The notes under the pieces are model-generated. The model was given only the letters and a program-made list of their open reading frames with translations. It had not been told where the DNA came from and did no database searches. Below, piece by piece: positions 52,734 through 64,000 of a stretch of DNA of 64,000 nucleotides. The DNA is taken from positions 17,486,921-17,550,920 of the forward strand of contig NC_068369.1 of assembly GCF_020536995.1 (NCBI RefSeq). The letters run 5' to 3'. Position numbers and translations under genes: made by a program. Position 1 is the first letter of the stretch. Every line of letters begins with the position of its first letter. The stretch comes from Dreissena polymorpha (lineage: Eukaryota > Mollusca > Bivalvia > Myida > Dreissenidae).

Positions 52734-55700
52734 AGTGAACGAATAGAAGCAATATCGCTAACCGTTATTTGAAATAAGTTAAGCTCATAAATTGCTGCGA
52801 ACTAGTATCATGTTTAGTAATCAAAACGCGTGTTCATGACCTTGATTGCATTGTTCATTTGAGTTGCCAGAAATTGGCCCAATGGTTGGTAAAATCAACA
52901 CCGCGGTTATTCAATTAGGAACATGTGTTCTAAGTTTGAACCAATGACATTGACAAGTATGCGAAATTTGATTTAATTACCAATTGCCTGTATAATAGTC
53001 AAGGGATGTTAACATAAAGCACTTTTGAAGGCATACATTTGTTCGTTTGTAAACTTACACCAAACGTGCAGCAAGCCTTTGTCAGCAGCTTCGCCTGTGA
53101 CACATAGTGTCGTGGACTAATAAATCGCTTAATTGATACCTCTCTGCAATGCGTAATGCGACACATCTGTATATTAGTATCATTTACGTCATTGCATAAC
53201 TGATTTAATATCATACACAGCTAACTATTATCGATATTTTATGAACTTTTATATAAGGAAAAACATTTTTAATGTGAGTGTAGTTCATGCTTTGAGAATC
53301 ATTATTTGGCGTATACAGAGATTTGATTTCTTTTGAGCCATATAGCGACCATCAGCGATCACTTGTTAACAGATAGGCTAATGGCAGCTGTTCAATCGGA
53401 ATACCGTTATTATAATATTCAATTTCACCTGCTGGTGTATAGAGAGAATTATGAAATTAGCCTTTGCCAACACTCATTGCAAATATTTTTCATCAAAGAA
53501 ATCATCAAATAAACACGCAATTCTGTTGAATAAGTATATTACGTTTAAATTGTATTGACAGCTGGGTGTCATTTTCGTTGTGTTTCCTTCAAATAAACGG
53601 TAAACTATAAAGCATTCATTGTGCATTTAGCTTAATTCATAAAAACTAGCAATTTGCCTTCTTATCCCATTGCAAATAGTGTTTTCTTTACCCACTTATT
53701 AATAATGTTATCTTGACACGGAACACTTCATGCAGTAAATATTCTGCGACAACGCCCTATTTGTATCCATTGTTAAAATCTTCCTTGCTTTGTCGACAGA
53801 CTCTTATCGCAGTAAGTATTGGATTTATCTGTCTTCATAGATGATTAAGTTATGTTTACATTAATTGTAGGTTCGATTTTATTTTGAACAGACACCGTCT
53901 GTCAATTTTAATTTGCATAGACAATTAACAAATGAAGAGGTTGGTTTTTCACGATCTTTAATGAATATGATATTTTCACGCGTACGTACTATAATTTGTT
54001 ATTGGTGTATTTAGTTGGTTCGTTGAGTGTTGCCAAGTGAAGGGGTAGAGTTGCGAATGAAGGCTGATATAATACATATCGTTTTGAAAATAAATTGACT
54101 GCTGTTCTGACTGTTGAGAACAATTTTTATATCCCGATATACACGAGATCGCAACAGCGAAATGATGTCGCCCATTTGACACCAATATACGCCGTGTATC
54201 TGTTAAAATCAGAGTTTTAGCAATTTGATTTACTTCATTTTCACTAATAAGGGTGCACAAACAAACATCGTCTTTCCATATATGAAGGGAAGTTTCCATT
54301 GACGCACACACAACCAGTCGACTATGTTAAAAACGATTCGCCATCAAATATATATAAACCTTTACGATTTCTCAATCATACACAATATTCTAAAGTATTG
54401 TAAACAAATGTGTACCAGACATTCTAAAACTTGTATCATCGACAACGAGTAAGACCCTATTGCTGTAATGATACATATGTACTAGAGTTCGGCGTATTGC
54501 TTTTATCGCTTGTTCGATACCACAAATATAGGCGACACTAATATGTCATACATTTTTACTGGCTACTGGCATGATAAGGAGTAAAAGCGAAAGTCTGATA
54601 TCCAGGTTAACACTTGACGCTTCGACATGAATGGGTATTTGTTTCTTTTCAAATCTTAAATGTAAATACACGTTAATATGAATACATTGAATAAACGTAA
54701 GTTATGACATTGGTGCCAACATTTTGTTGTCAGTGGAATGCTGCACAATGGCACGATTGTTCCTGCTCTACAACCTTTGTAAATAAGCACGTATATTTTA
54801 ATTGCGTGTCGCATGTCAAAATCTAATGAATTTTGTTTGTATATTTGTTTGATACGGATCTGTCAATTTTCGATTTCCAACAAAATAAACAAATTGTGAC
54901 ACGCCTTAAGATCGGGCCGCGCCCTGTTTCTTTCCACTTCAGTATTCAAGCAATCGTTTATTGTGTTCTATTGTGAAGATTGAAATGTTTGCATACACAG
55001 TTTGTTAATTAACTCTTGAAATAACGCTGACACACATAAAAGATAATAATCTACATTATACGATCCTAGGAAACTTTTAAATACCGCCATTAATCGGCAC
55101 CGGGTGTTCACAGTGCAATAGGGTAACTGATAGGTGGATGTAACGATGAAATGTATAATACATCACGTTGGTTCATCGTGCAAATACAAGTTTCGAACTA
55201 GCAACCATCGTCGGAAATCATGATTTATATTCTTTCGTCATGACTTTATACCAGATACGTAGAGCAATTTAGTTATCGTGGGTTCAGCGAATCACTAGTA
55301 ACTAGAGCCGATTTCCGTCTCTTTGAAATGTGAATGGTTGCTGCTTACTCATTTTCTGTATGAGGAATCTATCTAAAGTTTTAAATATTGTTGTTTGTTT
55401 TTTACATTTACTATTCGAATACCCGATGTACTCTATTTAATTATACATAGAACTGATATAATTTCGCCGATACAATGTCTATATAACATGTTTCAAATAC
55501 TCGTATAAATCTGACTTGTGTTCATTTTCGGGGTGTTTTGTAAATTCATCAAACTCAAGTAAGCATAAAACATGTATTTTACAGCTAAAAATGGCAAACT
55601 TGAACAATATAATTATTTACAATCAGGCAATAGGCATTTTGGTCGGTATATTGCAATATTTTCGACGGGAACGACTTTATTCTGTAGGCAATTCGAATGC

Positions 55701-55750
55701 GAAGTCTGTGATTGCGACAATACTCATCGTTGACACGACACATATTGACA
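52734..55750. other. No gene seen
   Basis: AT-rich non-coding sequence, about 3 kb. The frame at 53976-54311 (111 codons) has no recognised domain and no splice-site support. No repeat structure found by eye. Confidence 0.4.
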
Positions 55751-55754
55751 TTAA

Positions 55755-55960
55755 CCCTTTTGCATGCTGGGAAAGTTGTCGTCTGCTAAAATGTCGTCTG
55801 CTGAATTTCTAAAATAAGCATTTTCTTCGATTTTTTTCAAAGAATACTATCAGAATAGCAAACAGTTTGGATCCTGATGAGACGCCACGTTCTGTGGCGT
55901 CTCATCTGGATCCAAACTGTTTGCAAAGGCCTTCAAAATTCGGTTTAAGCACTGAAAGAG
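55755..55960 (+). mobile_element. TTAA-flanked hairpin MITE, subfamily B, full length
   Basis: TTAA at 55751-55754 and 55961-55964. Ends CCCTTTTGCATGCTGGGA and the complement of CTCTTTCAGTGC. The hairpin GCAAACAGTTTGGATCC, GAGACGCCACG pairs across TTCTG. It shares only the GAGACGCC hairpin and the TTAA target with subfamily A, yet has the same length class. Confidence 0.85.
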
Positions 55961-55964
55961 TTAA

Positions 55965-58900
55965 GATATAAAATGTAAGAGTCAAACACGTTGACAAAAT
56001 ATATAACAAATCATTTTGCACATAGATACGCATAAATGATAACTAGATTTTGTTTCAGGAGCATCCGAAGCAGAATGGATGAAAGAAATACAAAGGTATG
56101 ACATTTGTGAGAAAGAACTCGTCACTGACGAGAGTTGACTGTTATATCCGCTTATGTACTAGTTAAAGGTATTGACGCTTAGCATCAAACGGGCGCGATT
56201 CAACAGTTCATATTGCAACACAAGTAAACAATATTAGTTTTGAAAATGGCCTCTTTTCGTTACATGTAATACGATAATAATTTGTCGCATGTTACTCACC
56301 ATGATAAATATTGTATGAACGTTGAAATCAATGCTGGAAAACATGCACACTCGTATACATTTATAACATATTATTAGTTCTGCAGCATATATTTTTGGGT
56401 CATTATAATGTTATGGTGTGTATTCTCACACCTTTGGAAGGACTGATCCGCGGGCTTCATCCTCTGAAGGTGTGCCTATTTAAACCCTTAAACGTGTAAC
56501 CACTGTATAATTGAACACAATATATTCGAATCTGTCCATTGAATATTAATAACAACGTTTCCTACATGAAAAGTACGCCAACATTGACGTTTCTTAATGT
56601 TTCATCATCTGTGCAAACAACACATACAGAATAACGAAAATATAACTGAGTGACATATTTTAAAGCGTACATTGTCAAGCTAATTCAAAAGTATCGTATT
56701 TGAATCAATTCAATATTTCTTTACATGTTTGTGTTTTCCTATTAAATGTATGACACCAAGTGAACATCCATTGACCAAAGTACTTTAGTTGTGTAGAATT
56801 GTGTTACACTATGCAGGCTGCGAGTTTTGAATGAGTTCCATTAAATAAAGCATTGGATTGGCTGACATATTTTAGGGTATTCTAAAGTAATTGAGACTAT
56901 ACCGATGAAAATTCTACTTAACTTAAAGTACTAACGTTACAATACAGGATCTTCAGTTTATCAACAACAAATATATGTTTCAAATTTATGGAATTATCTT
57001 ATAGCGGGAAATTAAATTTAGTGAATAATATCCAACTGTTTGTGGTTTATTGGCATCCTTTCTTACCCTCTAACTACCCAGTGAGAGTAAGGAAACTGAT
57101 TACCCCTTCTGAGTACTTTAAAGCGGACCACCAGATGTGATCAATGTTTACATTTTGTTAATTGCACCTTTTTAACAAACACTTTTGATGAAACGTTTTG
57201 TATTTAAGCATGTGAATACAAATTACCCACACAGCAGACAACAGAGTCTTAATGTCACTTTTTGCACTTTCTGGGTCCGCAGCAGAATATGTCATTGTGG
57301 AGCATCCAGTCGGTCTAGGTCGAGGGTCTTGTCTTTGGCGCAGTTTCACTTCCACCGACCATTGTAGTGGGATGCTTGCGTTTCTTGGTTGGGTTTTGGT
57401 TTTGTTCGTAAAGAACTGCTTGCATGGAGGCTATTCATGCAAAAATTTTAGGCAAGTGATGTCAGGGTAGGGCTTCTAAAAGCCTGAATTGTGACTTTTC
57501 CCCGACCAATTAGTTTTACAGGTATATGCCTGCATTTGCTGAATGACACTGATCATATCCATAAAACAACAATTTGTTACATTTTAAGAGTACTAAAGGT
57601 GGTAGCCTTTTTGACGTTACTACATCAAATGACGTCTTTTTTAGTTCACGACGGCGCGTAAAATCGATCTTCAGATACCAAACGGTTATTTGGCATTAGA
57701 TATGGTAGATAAACGGTATCATCATTCCTTTTGTGTAAGCCATGCCATTTTAAATACTTATCAAAAAATATCAACGTTATTGCGTTTCTATATATAATAA
57801 GGTATGTGTTTATCTTGATTATTTCATCCATTGGGTTAACAACAATTCTGCGGAAAATTAAGTGATTCTCGCCGCTGTATTACATGTGCTTTATTTTTTG
57901 TTGAAGTCTGCATGTTAATATATTTGTAAGTTTAAAACAAGAGCATGCTATTACTGAAAAATTAGCCCACGCTTCATGTTCGTGAAGGCTTACATGTCAG
58001 AAAGTATGTGTGGTACCGAGTGTTGATCAACTGGTGTGACATTGCAACCTAACGAGCAACACGCCCTACGTTGTTGTGTTACACCTGCTTTAGTTTACAA
58101 ATCTTTCTCACCTTATTAAAAGTTAATATATATTCACGCGTGTGTTTTATAACCTTACGTCAGTGCTTATACATAAAGGCTTCGTCAATTTATATTTTCT
58201 GGAACATTATTCTGTGAAGAAAGGCAAGGCGTGGACTGTTGATTACACTCCAACAAAGTATCAATCAGCACCAAAGACAGCAAATAAATGCACGTAGATT
58301 CACGTAGACACCGAAGGAAAAATTAACAAACATAATTTTGACTTTTAAACTTTAGAAAAGGTTGACTTTAAAAACACACAATGCCTTCGACTTTTAAATC
58401 AGACAAGACGCTTGACTTTTAAACACACATACCTGTTGACGTTTAATTAAGCTTTACGAAGTTGCTGAACTTGATTCCTTATTTGATCTATCTGAAATGT
58501 TCCAAGACTAGAATAGACGAAAATAATATCTCATTATTTTCATTACTCTGAAACCCCACTTAATTGTTACAAATATAGTTAAACTGTCAGACGTATACTT
58601 TTCAATTATAGCTATATATCTACAGATGAAAGGGCCGCGGCGAACTGTTCGACAACACGAGGATGTAAGAAATCCAAATATCTTTACAGCCAGGTTGGCC
58701 ATGCTGCAACGGTGATATAAATTTTCTTTAAAAAAAACATTATTCACAACTTGCTTCGAATTGGCCCAAAATTTCGCCTTCCAGTATTTCATTCATTGGC
58801 GATTGTGTTAAAGAATTGATAACGCTGTAACAGATGGTGTAAACAATAACAATGCATATGAATCTGCGCTTCATGAAAGGAAAAATTAAGTATAATTTTG

Positions 58901-58970
58901 GCAATAAATAATTGTTTCGTTTGTGACAAGAATCCGATTGCTTTATTACATCACTCTGATAGATTAAAAA
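55965..58970. other. No gene seen
   Basis: AT-rich non-coding sequence. A short inverted pair (CACACCTTTGGAAGG and CCTCTGAAGGTGTG) occurs at about 56429-56475. The overlapping frames at 57158-57470 have no recognised domain. Confidence 0.4.
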
Positions 58971-58974
58971 AGAA

Positions 58975-59830
58975 CTGTGTGAACTATACGTTTTGCAATG
59001 TACTGTGTGGAGTATACTGTGTGAATTGTACTGTGTGTACTATACTATGTGAAATGTACTTTGTGCAATTAACGGTATGCAATCTACTTTGCGTAATATA
59101 CTAAATGCAATATACTGTGTACAATGTACTGTGTGCGATGTACTGAAAGCAATCTTCTTTACATATTATACTATTTGAAGTATACTGTATGGATGTATTG
59201 ATGTACTGTGTACTATGCACTGCGTGTAAACTACTGTGTGAAATGTACTTAGATCAATATACTGTGTGCAATGTACTTAGTTCAATATACTGTGTGCAAT
59301 GTACTTTGTTCAATATACCGTGTGCAATGTATTTAGTTCAATATATTGTGTGCAATGTACTGTTTGCAATTTACCGTTTGCATTTCACTGAGTGCAGTGA
59401 AATATGTGCGATGTACTGTGTGTTATGTACTATGTGTAATGTACTGTCGAAATGTCGATTAATCGACTGTGTACAATGTACTTTTTGCAATTTACCGTGT
59501 TTTGGTAATTGACTGCATTGTATTGTGTGCAATATACTATGTGCAATGAACTATGTGTAATGGACTATGTGCAATGTACTGTGTGCAGTGCACTGTGTAC
59601 AATATACTGTGTGCAACGTGCTATTTGCAATGTACTGTGTGCAATGTACAGTGTGCAATAGACTATGTGCAAAGCACTGTGCGTAATGTTCTTTTTTCAA
59701 TGTACTGTGTGAAATGTACTTGGTGAAATGTACGTTTTTCCACGTACTTTGTGCAATGAACTTTGTTCAGTGTGCAATGTGCAATTTACTGTGTGTTTTG
59801 TTATATGTGCTATGCAATGTGTGTATTGTT
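58975..59830 (+). repeat. 15-bp minisatellite, CAATGTACTGTGTG type
   Basis: Roughly 55 degenerate units of about 15 bp built on GTGCAATGTACTGT. A 30-bp higher order is visible at 59240-59350 (alternating CAATGTACTT and CAATATACTG). It yields Cys- and Leu-rich open frames (58898-59104 and 59189-59512) that are artefacts of the period. Confidence 0.9.
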
Positions 59831-61384
59831 AAGTGTCAAAATTCGTGTCTCGTCTGAAAATAAGGCATCTTACAACTTCATAATAATATGACGATTATTT
59901 TAATATGTTTAAACTATTTCCGAAGAATTTCAATTAATTTGATATTTTCATAACAAAGTAGATTTTAATTCAATTATTTTCGATCATATTAATTTATGCA
60001 ATATATTTAATGCATACATAAACTTGAATGGCATGAAAGTACCATCACTATACCATTACTCCAATATTATCCATTCTCAAGTCGTTTTGTACCAATGTCG
60101 GTGTCATGTACCCCGGAATATTTATAAGCATACCTAACATCAGCGAATAGTTCTAGTAGAAATATCATAATAAAGGACAGTTTAATACTAATAGCAACAT
60201 ACACTTGTCAATATTGAATTCGTCATAGATGCACGTCAAAATTATAAGAACAGGTTACAAAGCATGTACATGTGGTGTAAGTGCGTTCGATATTTATGCC
60301 GTCGGACTATCCATCAGTCCGTCTCTATTTCTGTCGGTTTGTCCGTCTGGCATTTGTTTTTTCGGACTTTTTTAAAGCAACTCTTACAGATATTTAGCAG
60401 ATTGCATTTGTGTTGGTCTACCTAAATGACTTTTTTTATGAGATGTGAGTGTTGTTCCGATCCATTGATGTTTGTCTTCAATTTAGCTTTGAGCTGTTTA
60501 AATAACAAAACTAGATTAAATTATAGAACTAGGTTACTTCAATCATAATGAAGAACTAATTGTTTTTACAAATACGTTGTTTGGTTTATTGAAACAGTTT
60601 TTCCTTTTAATTCCTTTTTTTTTGGGGGGGGGACGGGTTGAATAATTAAACGAACGGACTTTCTACTTAAGCTAATCTGTATAGCATTTCTACAAATATC
60701 AATAGGTATTTGACATTTAAATTTGCGAGTAAGTGCGTCAAACTAATATTTAGACCAAGATCAAAATGAGAAAACAGTCTAACAAGCGGGGTACCAAATT
60801 GAACGCCTCCTTCCTCAACACACATATACATTTTTAGTTATGATACACGAAGATGTATTATAACTAAATAGATTTCTGAATTTCGCGCAAGTAATATTTA
60901 AACCAATAAGACAAAGTGCGAAAAAGGCCATTTGATTCCCCAATCAAAATCCCCTCTGTCTTATAGATAATGAAAACCGTATGTTGAATTCCAAGATTCA
61001 GGTTATTAGTTTTTAAGCGATCTGTGTAGATACCATGTAGGTACCATTCAAACATGTGTTTGTTGATCCATGAGCTGATTTTGAACTTTCCATCATTTTC
61101 AAATATTTTAACATAACATATGTTTGCAAAAATATTTCAGGGAAAGATGTAATTCTGAATATCGTGGCTTAGGTCATATGAAATGAGAAATAAGAACTAT
61201 TTGAAGCCCGATTGCTATTGATAACAAATGATGCACTCATCGTACTCTGCTCCCCCCCCCCACCCACCCACAAACACACCAAAAAAAACCACAACAACAC
61301 ATGACCACATCAAAACTGAATGTCTGTCAGTCATTTCCAAATAGCTTTTAATTGAAGCTATGATTCAAAATTCTAACAACTTTC

Positions 61385-61465
<81 letters not shown>

Positions 61466-62231
61466 ATGACTCGTATAAACTGTTCTAAGCATGTGTATAT
61501 ATTAACTTTAAATATACATTCACATGTTTTATTTGCCTGCCGAAGTATATTGCCCTCTTACCTAAATCCTTTATAAATAATAATATTATTATTCATAATG
61601 TTGTTGACAAATATTGCTACGCGAATTTGTAATATTTTTTACTACTGTATGCATTTATTTACGCGGAGACCTTTATATGTATCTTAAGGAAGGACCCGTA
61701 AAACACAAAAAAATCCCACTGTTGGAAAACCGATCATATTCCAAATGCCTATTACAGAGAAAAATGATAATTGAAGTATAGCATTCCTAATGTATCCTAT
61801 TAACTTATAAGAGAGTGTTCAATTTAGAAAGTAGAAATATTATAGTTATGGTCAATGCTATGGTCGACAGAAATAGCCTCAAAAATGGATCCTGTGTACG
61901 AAAATAGTTATATGAATTATATGACATGAATATAGTTGATGATGAATTCAGAAAGAAAGCAATAATCAATCATAGGAGTATCTATTTCAATGCAAACATA
62001 AACAAACTGACTCTGTAGTAAGAATCTCAAAACTGGTTTAATTAGAAAGCTTTTCAATGGCATACAGCTAAACGATACTTCCGGGTGTTGCTTTGAACAA
62101 TTTGCAATTTACTTAATTTTAGTGTTCATGGTTAATTAGATAAAAGTGAAATTTTATATAGTTTTTACATGTATAAATGCGTCTGTTTTGAAATAGGGCT
62201 TCGCTCTCCTACATAAAGAACAAAGAATATT
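59831..62231. other. Non-coding, with an (AT)n microsatellite
   Basis: (AT)n runs from about 61386 to 61462. A short GTCCGT-rich patch lies at about 60300-60355 and a C-rich run near 61250. No gene recognised. Confidence 0.6.
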
Positions 62232-62234
62232 TGA

Positions 62235-64000
62235 CACATTGATATAAACCAGAAAGTTTTTGCGACAGTAAGCTTAACATTTTCAGATGGATCACACAGG
62301 TTCGCTATTAATACGCCAGTTGACATAAATGTGTTTAACGGTATTTTTGTATCGGGCTTTTTCCCAGATAAATGGACAGAAGGGGTTATAATCCCTTTGC
62401 ATAAAAAAGGTTCAGTTAATGATGTAAATAACTATAGAGGGATTACCTTAGTTAGCTGTTTCTCAAAATTATTTACCACGATTTTAAATAAACGCATCGA
62501 AACTTTTTGCAATGAAAACACTATTATTTCGGATGCGCAGTTCGGATTTAGAAAAGGTTATTCAACTGTTGATGCTTTTTTTATTCTGATGTCAATTGTT
62601 CAAAATTATTTGAATGAAAATAAACGTTTGTATGTTATTTACGTCGATATGTTAAAATGTTTTGATAGTATTTACCGCAATGCATTATGGTTGAAAATGT
62701 TTAAGTCTGGTATACAAGGTAAATTGCTTAGAATAGTGAAGGATATGTATGCGAATGTTAAGTCACGTGTTAAATCATGTTCATCTTATTCAGATTATTT
62801 TAGCTATGCGGTTGGACTGAGGCAAGGGGAGGTAATGTCGCCGATCTTGTTTTCTTTATTTGTCGAAGATCTTGAACTTTACTTACAAGATAGCATTAAC
62901 TCTGGTTTGAGTATAGATGATATTGTGTTGATTTTATTACTTTTTGCCGATGACATGGCTATTTTAGGCAAGTCACCTGCTGAGGTCCAATCACATTTAG
63001 ATAAATTGTATGTATACTGCAATGCTTGGGGGCTAAATGTTAACACTGCAAAAACTAAAATAATGGTTTTTCGGAAAAGAGGGGGATTAAAAGAAAATGA
63101 AAAATGGTCATACAATGGTAATTATATCGAAGTTGTTGATAACTTTAACTATTTAGGCACGGTGTTGAATTATACTGGAAGTTTTAAATTAAACCAAGAA
63201 CATTTGGTTGGTAAAGCCCTTAAAGCATTGAATACATTATTGTTTAAATGCAATGAATTCGACATAAAACCGAAAATATTTTGCCAGTTATTTGACTCTT
63301 TTGTGGTTTCTATATTAAATTATGCCTCAGAAGTGTGGGGTTTCACGAAGTCAGATGATATAGAACGTATACATTTAAAATTTTGCAAACGCTTGCTGCA
63401 GGTGAAAATAAATACATGTAATGTTGCTGTTTATGGAGAATTAGGTAGATATCCATTGTATATAAACAGATTTGTTAAAATTATTAAATATTGGTTTAAA
63501 ATTTTGAGAAATGAAAATATCATAATGCAAAATGTGTACAAACAAGCCTTGAACGATTGTAATAAAGGTTATACGAACTGGGTCTCAAATGTCAAGAGCA
63601 TGTTAAATAATTTTGGATTTGGTTATGTATTTGAAAATCCAAACGTTGTTCAAGTTAATAGTTTTATTAGCGAGTTTAAATGTAGACTTGTTGACAATTT
63701 TAAACAAGAGTGGTACGGTAAAATGAATAATAGTACTGTATTAGATATGTATAAAGTTTTTAAAAGCTGTTTGGAATATGAAACATATTTAGACTTACTT
63801 CCTAGACGTCTGCGATTATTTTTTGAAAGACTAAGAGTCTCTGCACATCCTTTGAGAATTCAAACTGGCAGATACGCCCAAAATAACATACCACGTAATG
63901 AACGTTATTGTTTATGTTGCAATGACTTGGATTTAGAAGATGAGTACCATTTTATTTGTATATGCCGCTGTTATTCTGATTTAAGGAAAAAAATTATAAG
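62235..64000 (+). CDS. LINE ORF2 reverse transcriptase (5'-truncated, continues past right edge)
   Basis: An open frame of about 588 codons without a stop, from just after TGA at 62232-62234 to the window end. RT blocks in order: FFPDKWTEGVIIPLHKKG and NYRGITLVSCFSKLFTTILN (from about 62350), AQFGFRKGYSTVDAFF, VIYVDMLKCFDS (first catalytic Asp), GLRQGEVMSPILFSLF, LLLFADDMAILGKS (catalytic Asp pair), GLNVNTAKTKIMVFRKRGG and YLGTVLN. A thumb region follows, then a C-terminal zinc knuckle-like CLLCNDLDLEDEYHFICIC. The enzyme primes reverse transcription at a nicked target. The endonuclease domain is absent, so the copy is cut short at its 5' side; the first 20-30 codons are probably flanking sequence. 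LINE clade not assigned. Unlike the remnant at 20955-21670, this piece shows no decay and looks young. Confidence 0.9.

Noticed and set aside
58898-59512. Cys-rich frames that could pass for small secreted peptides
   Set aside because: Cys codons come from the TGT of the 15-bp minisatellite unit. No signal peptide or stable cysteine framework.
41402-62231. Missing 5' exons of receptor gene 3
   Set aside because: I looked for the Ig signatures YVC, VYWAKND and IWSRPDG on the minus strand and found none. Absence by eye is not proof; a profile search would decide.

Overview
The window looks like nuclear DNA of a bivalve mollusc: AT-rich, split genes with short GT-AG exons, and dense DNA-transposon debris. 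Several palindromic repeats (a TTAA-flanked family with a GAGACGCC hairpin, and a palindrome with GTGTCGTCCC arms) are ones I associate from memory with dreissenid mussels (Dreissena). That attribution was not checked.

Host genes: three paralogous cell-surface receptor genes lie head to tail on the minus strand. Gene 2 (23560-30761) is complete. Nine exons splice in phase to a 451-residue type I membrane protein: signal peptide, three Ig-like domains, one fibronectin III domain split over two exons, one transmembrane helix and a 12-residue tail. Gene 1 (257-4273) has the first five exons, with the same phases and almost the same sizes, and runs off the left edge. Gene 3 (35910-41401) shows only its last four exons and has a different membrane exon and tail. 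Genes 1 and 2 also match in introns and 5' flank, offset by about 26.5 kb, so they are a fairly recent tandem duplication. The third Ig domain has lost both disulfide cysteines.

Mobile and repeated DNA, left to right: an identical 216-bp direct repeat at 6269 and 14765 bounds 8.5 kb of tandem repeats, which contain two Helentron-like (HINE) elements, one with a reconstructable empty site. Next come a hAT MITE (16588-17412), a hAT transposon with a decayed transposase (17569-20535) and a LINE remnant (20955-21670). Genes 2 and 3 hold MITEs, a SINE and a 1.5-kb GTA/GTC tract interrupted by a TIR element. From 41.4 kb rightward there is no recognisable host gene. This part holds TTAA-flanked MITEs, a PIF/Harbinger-type element (46367-48704) with a Myb/SANT-like reading frame and two opposed minisatellite arrays, a TIR element starting CACTG with a 5-bp target duplication (50445-52728), a 15-bp minisatellite (58975-59830) and an uninterrupted LINE reverse-transcriptase frame (62235-64000) that leaves the right edge.

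The receptors probably act in adhesion or recognition at the cell surface; their ligands cannot be read from sequence. The best candidates for something undescribed are the Ig/FN3 cluster with its cysteine-free Ig domain, the Myb-only Harbinger-type element, and the CACTG element.
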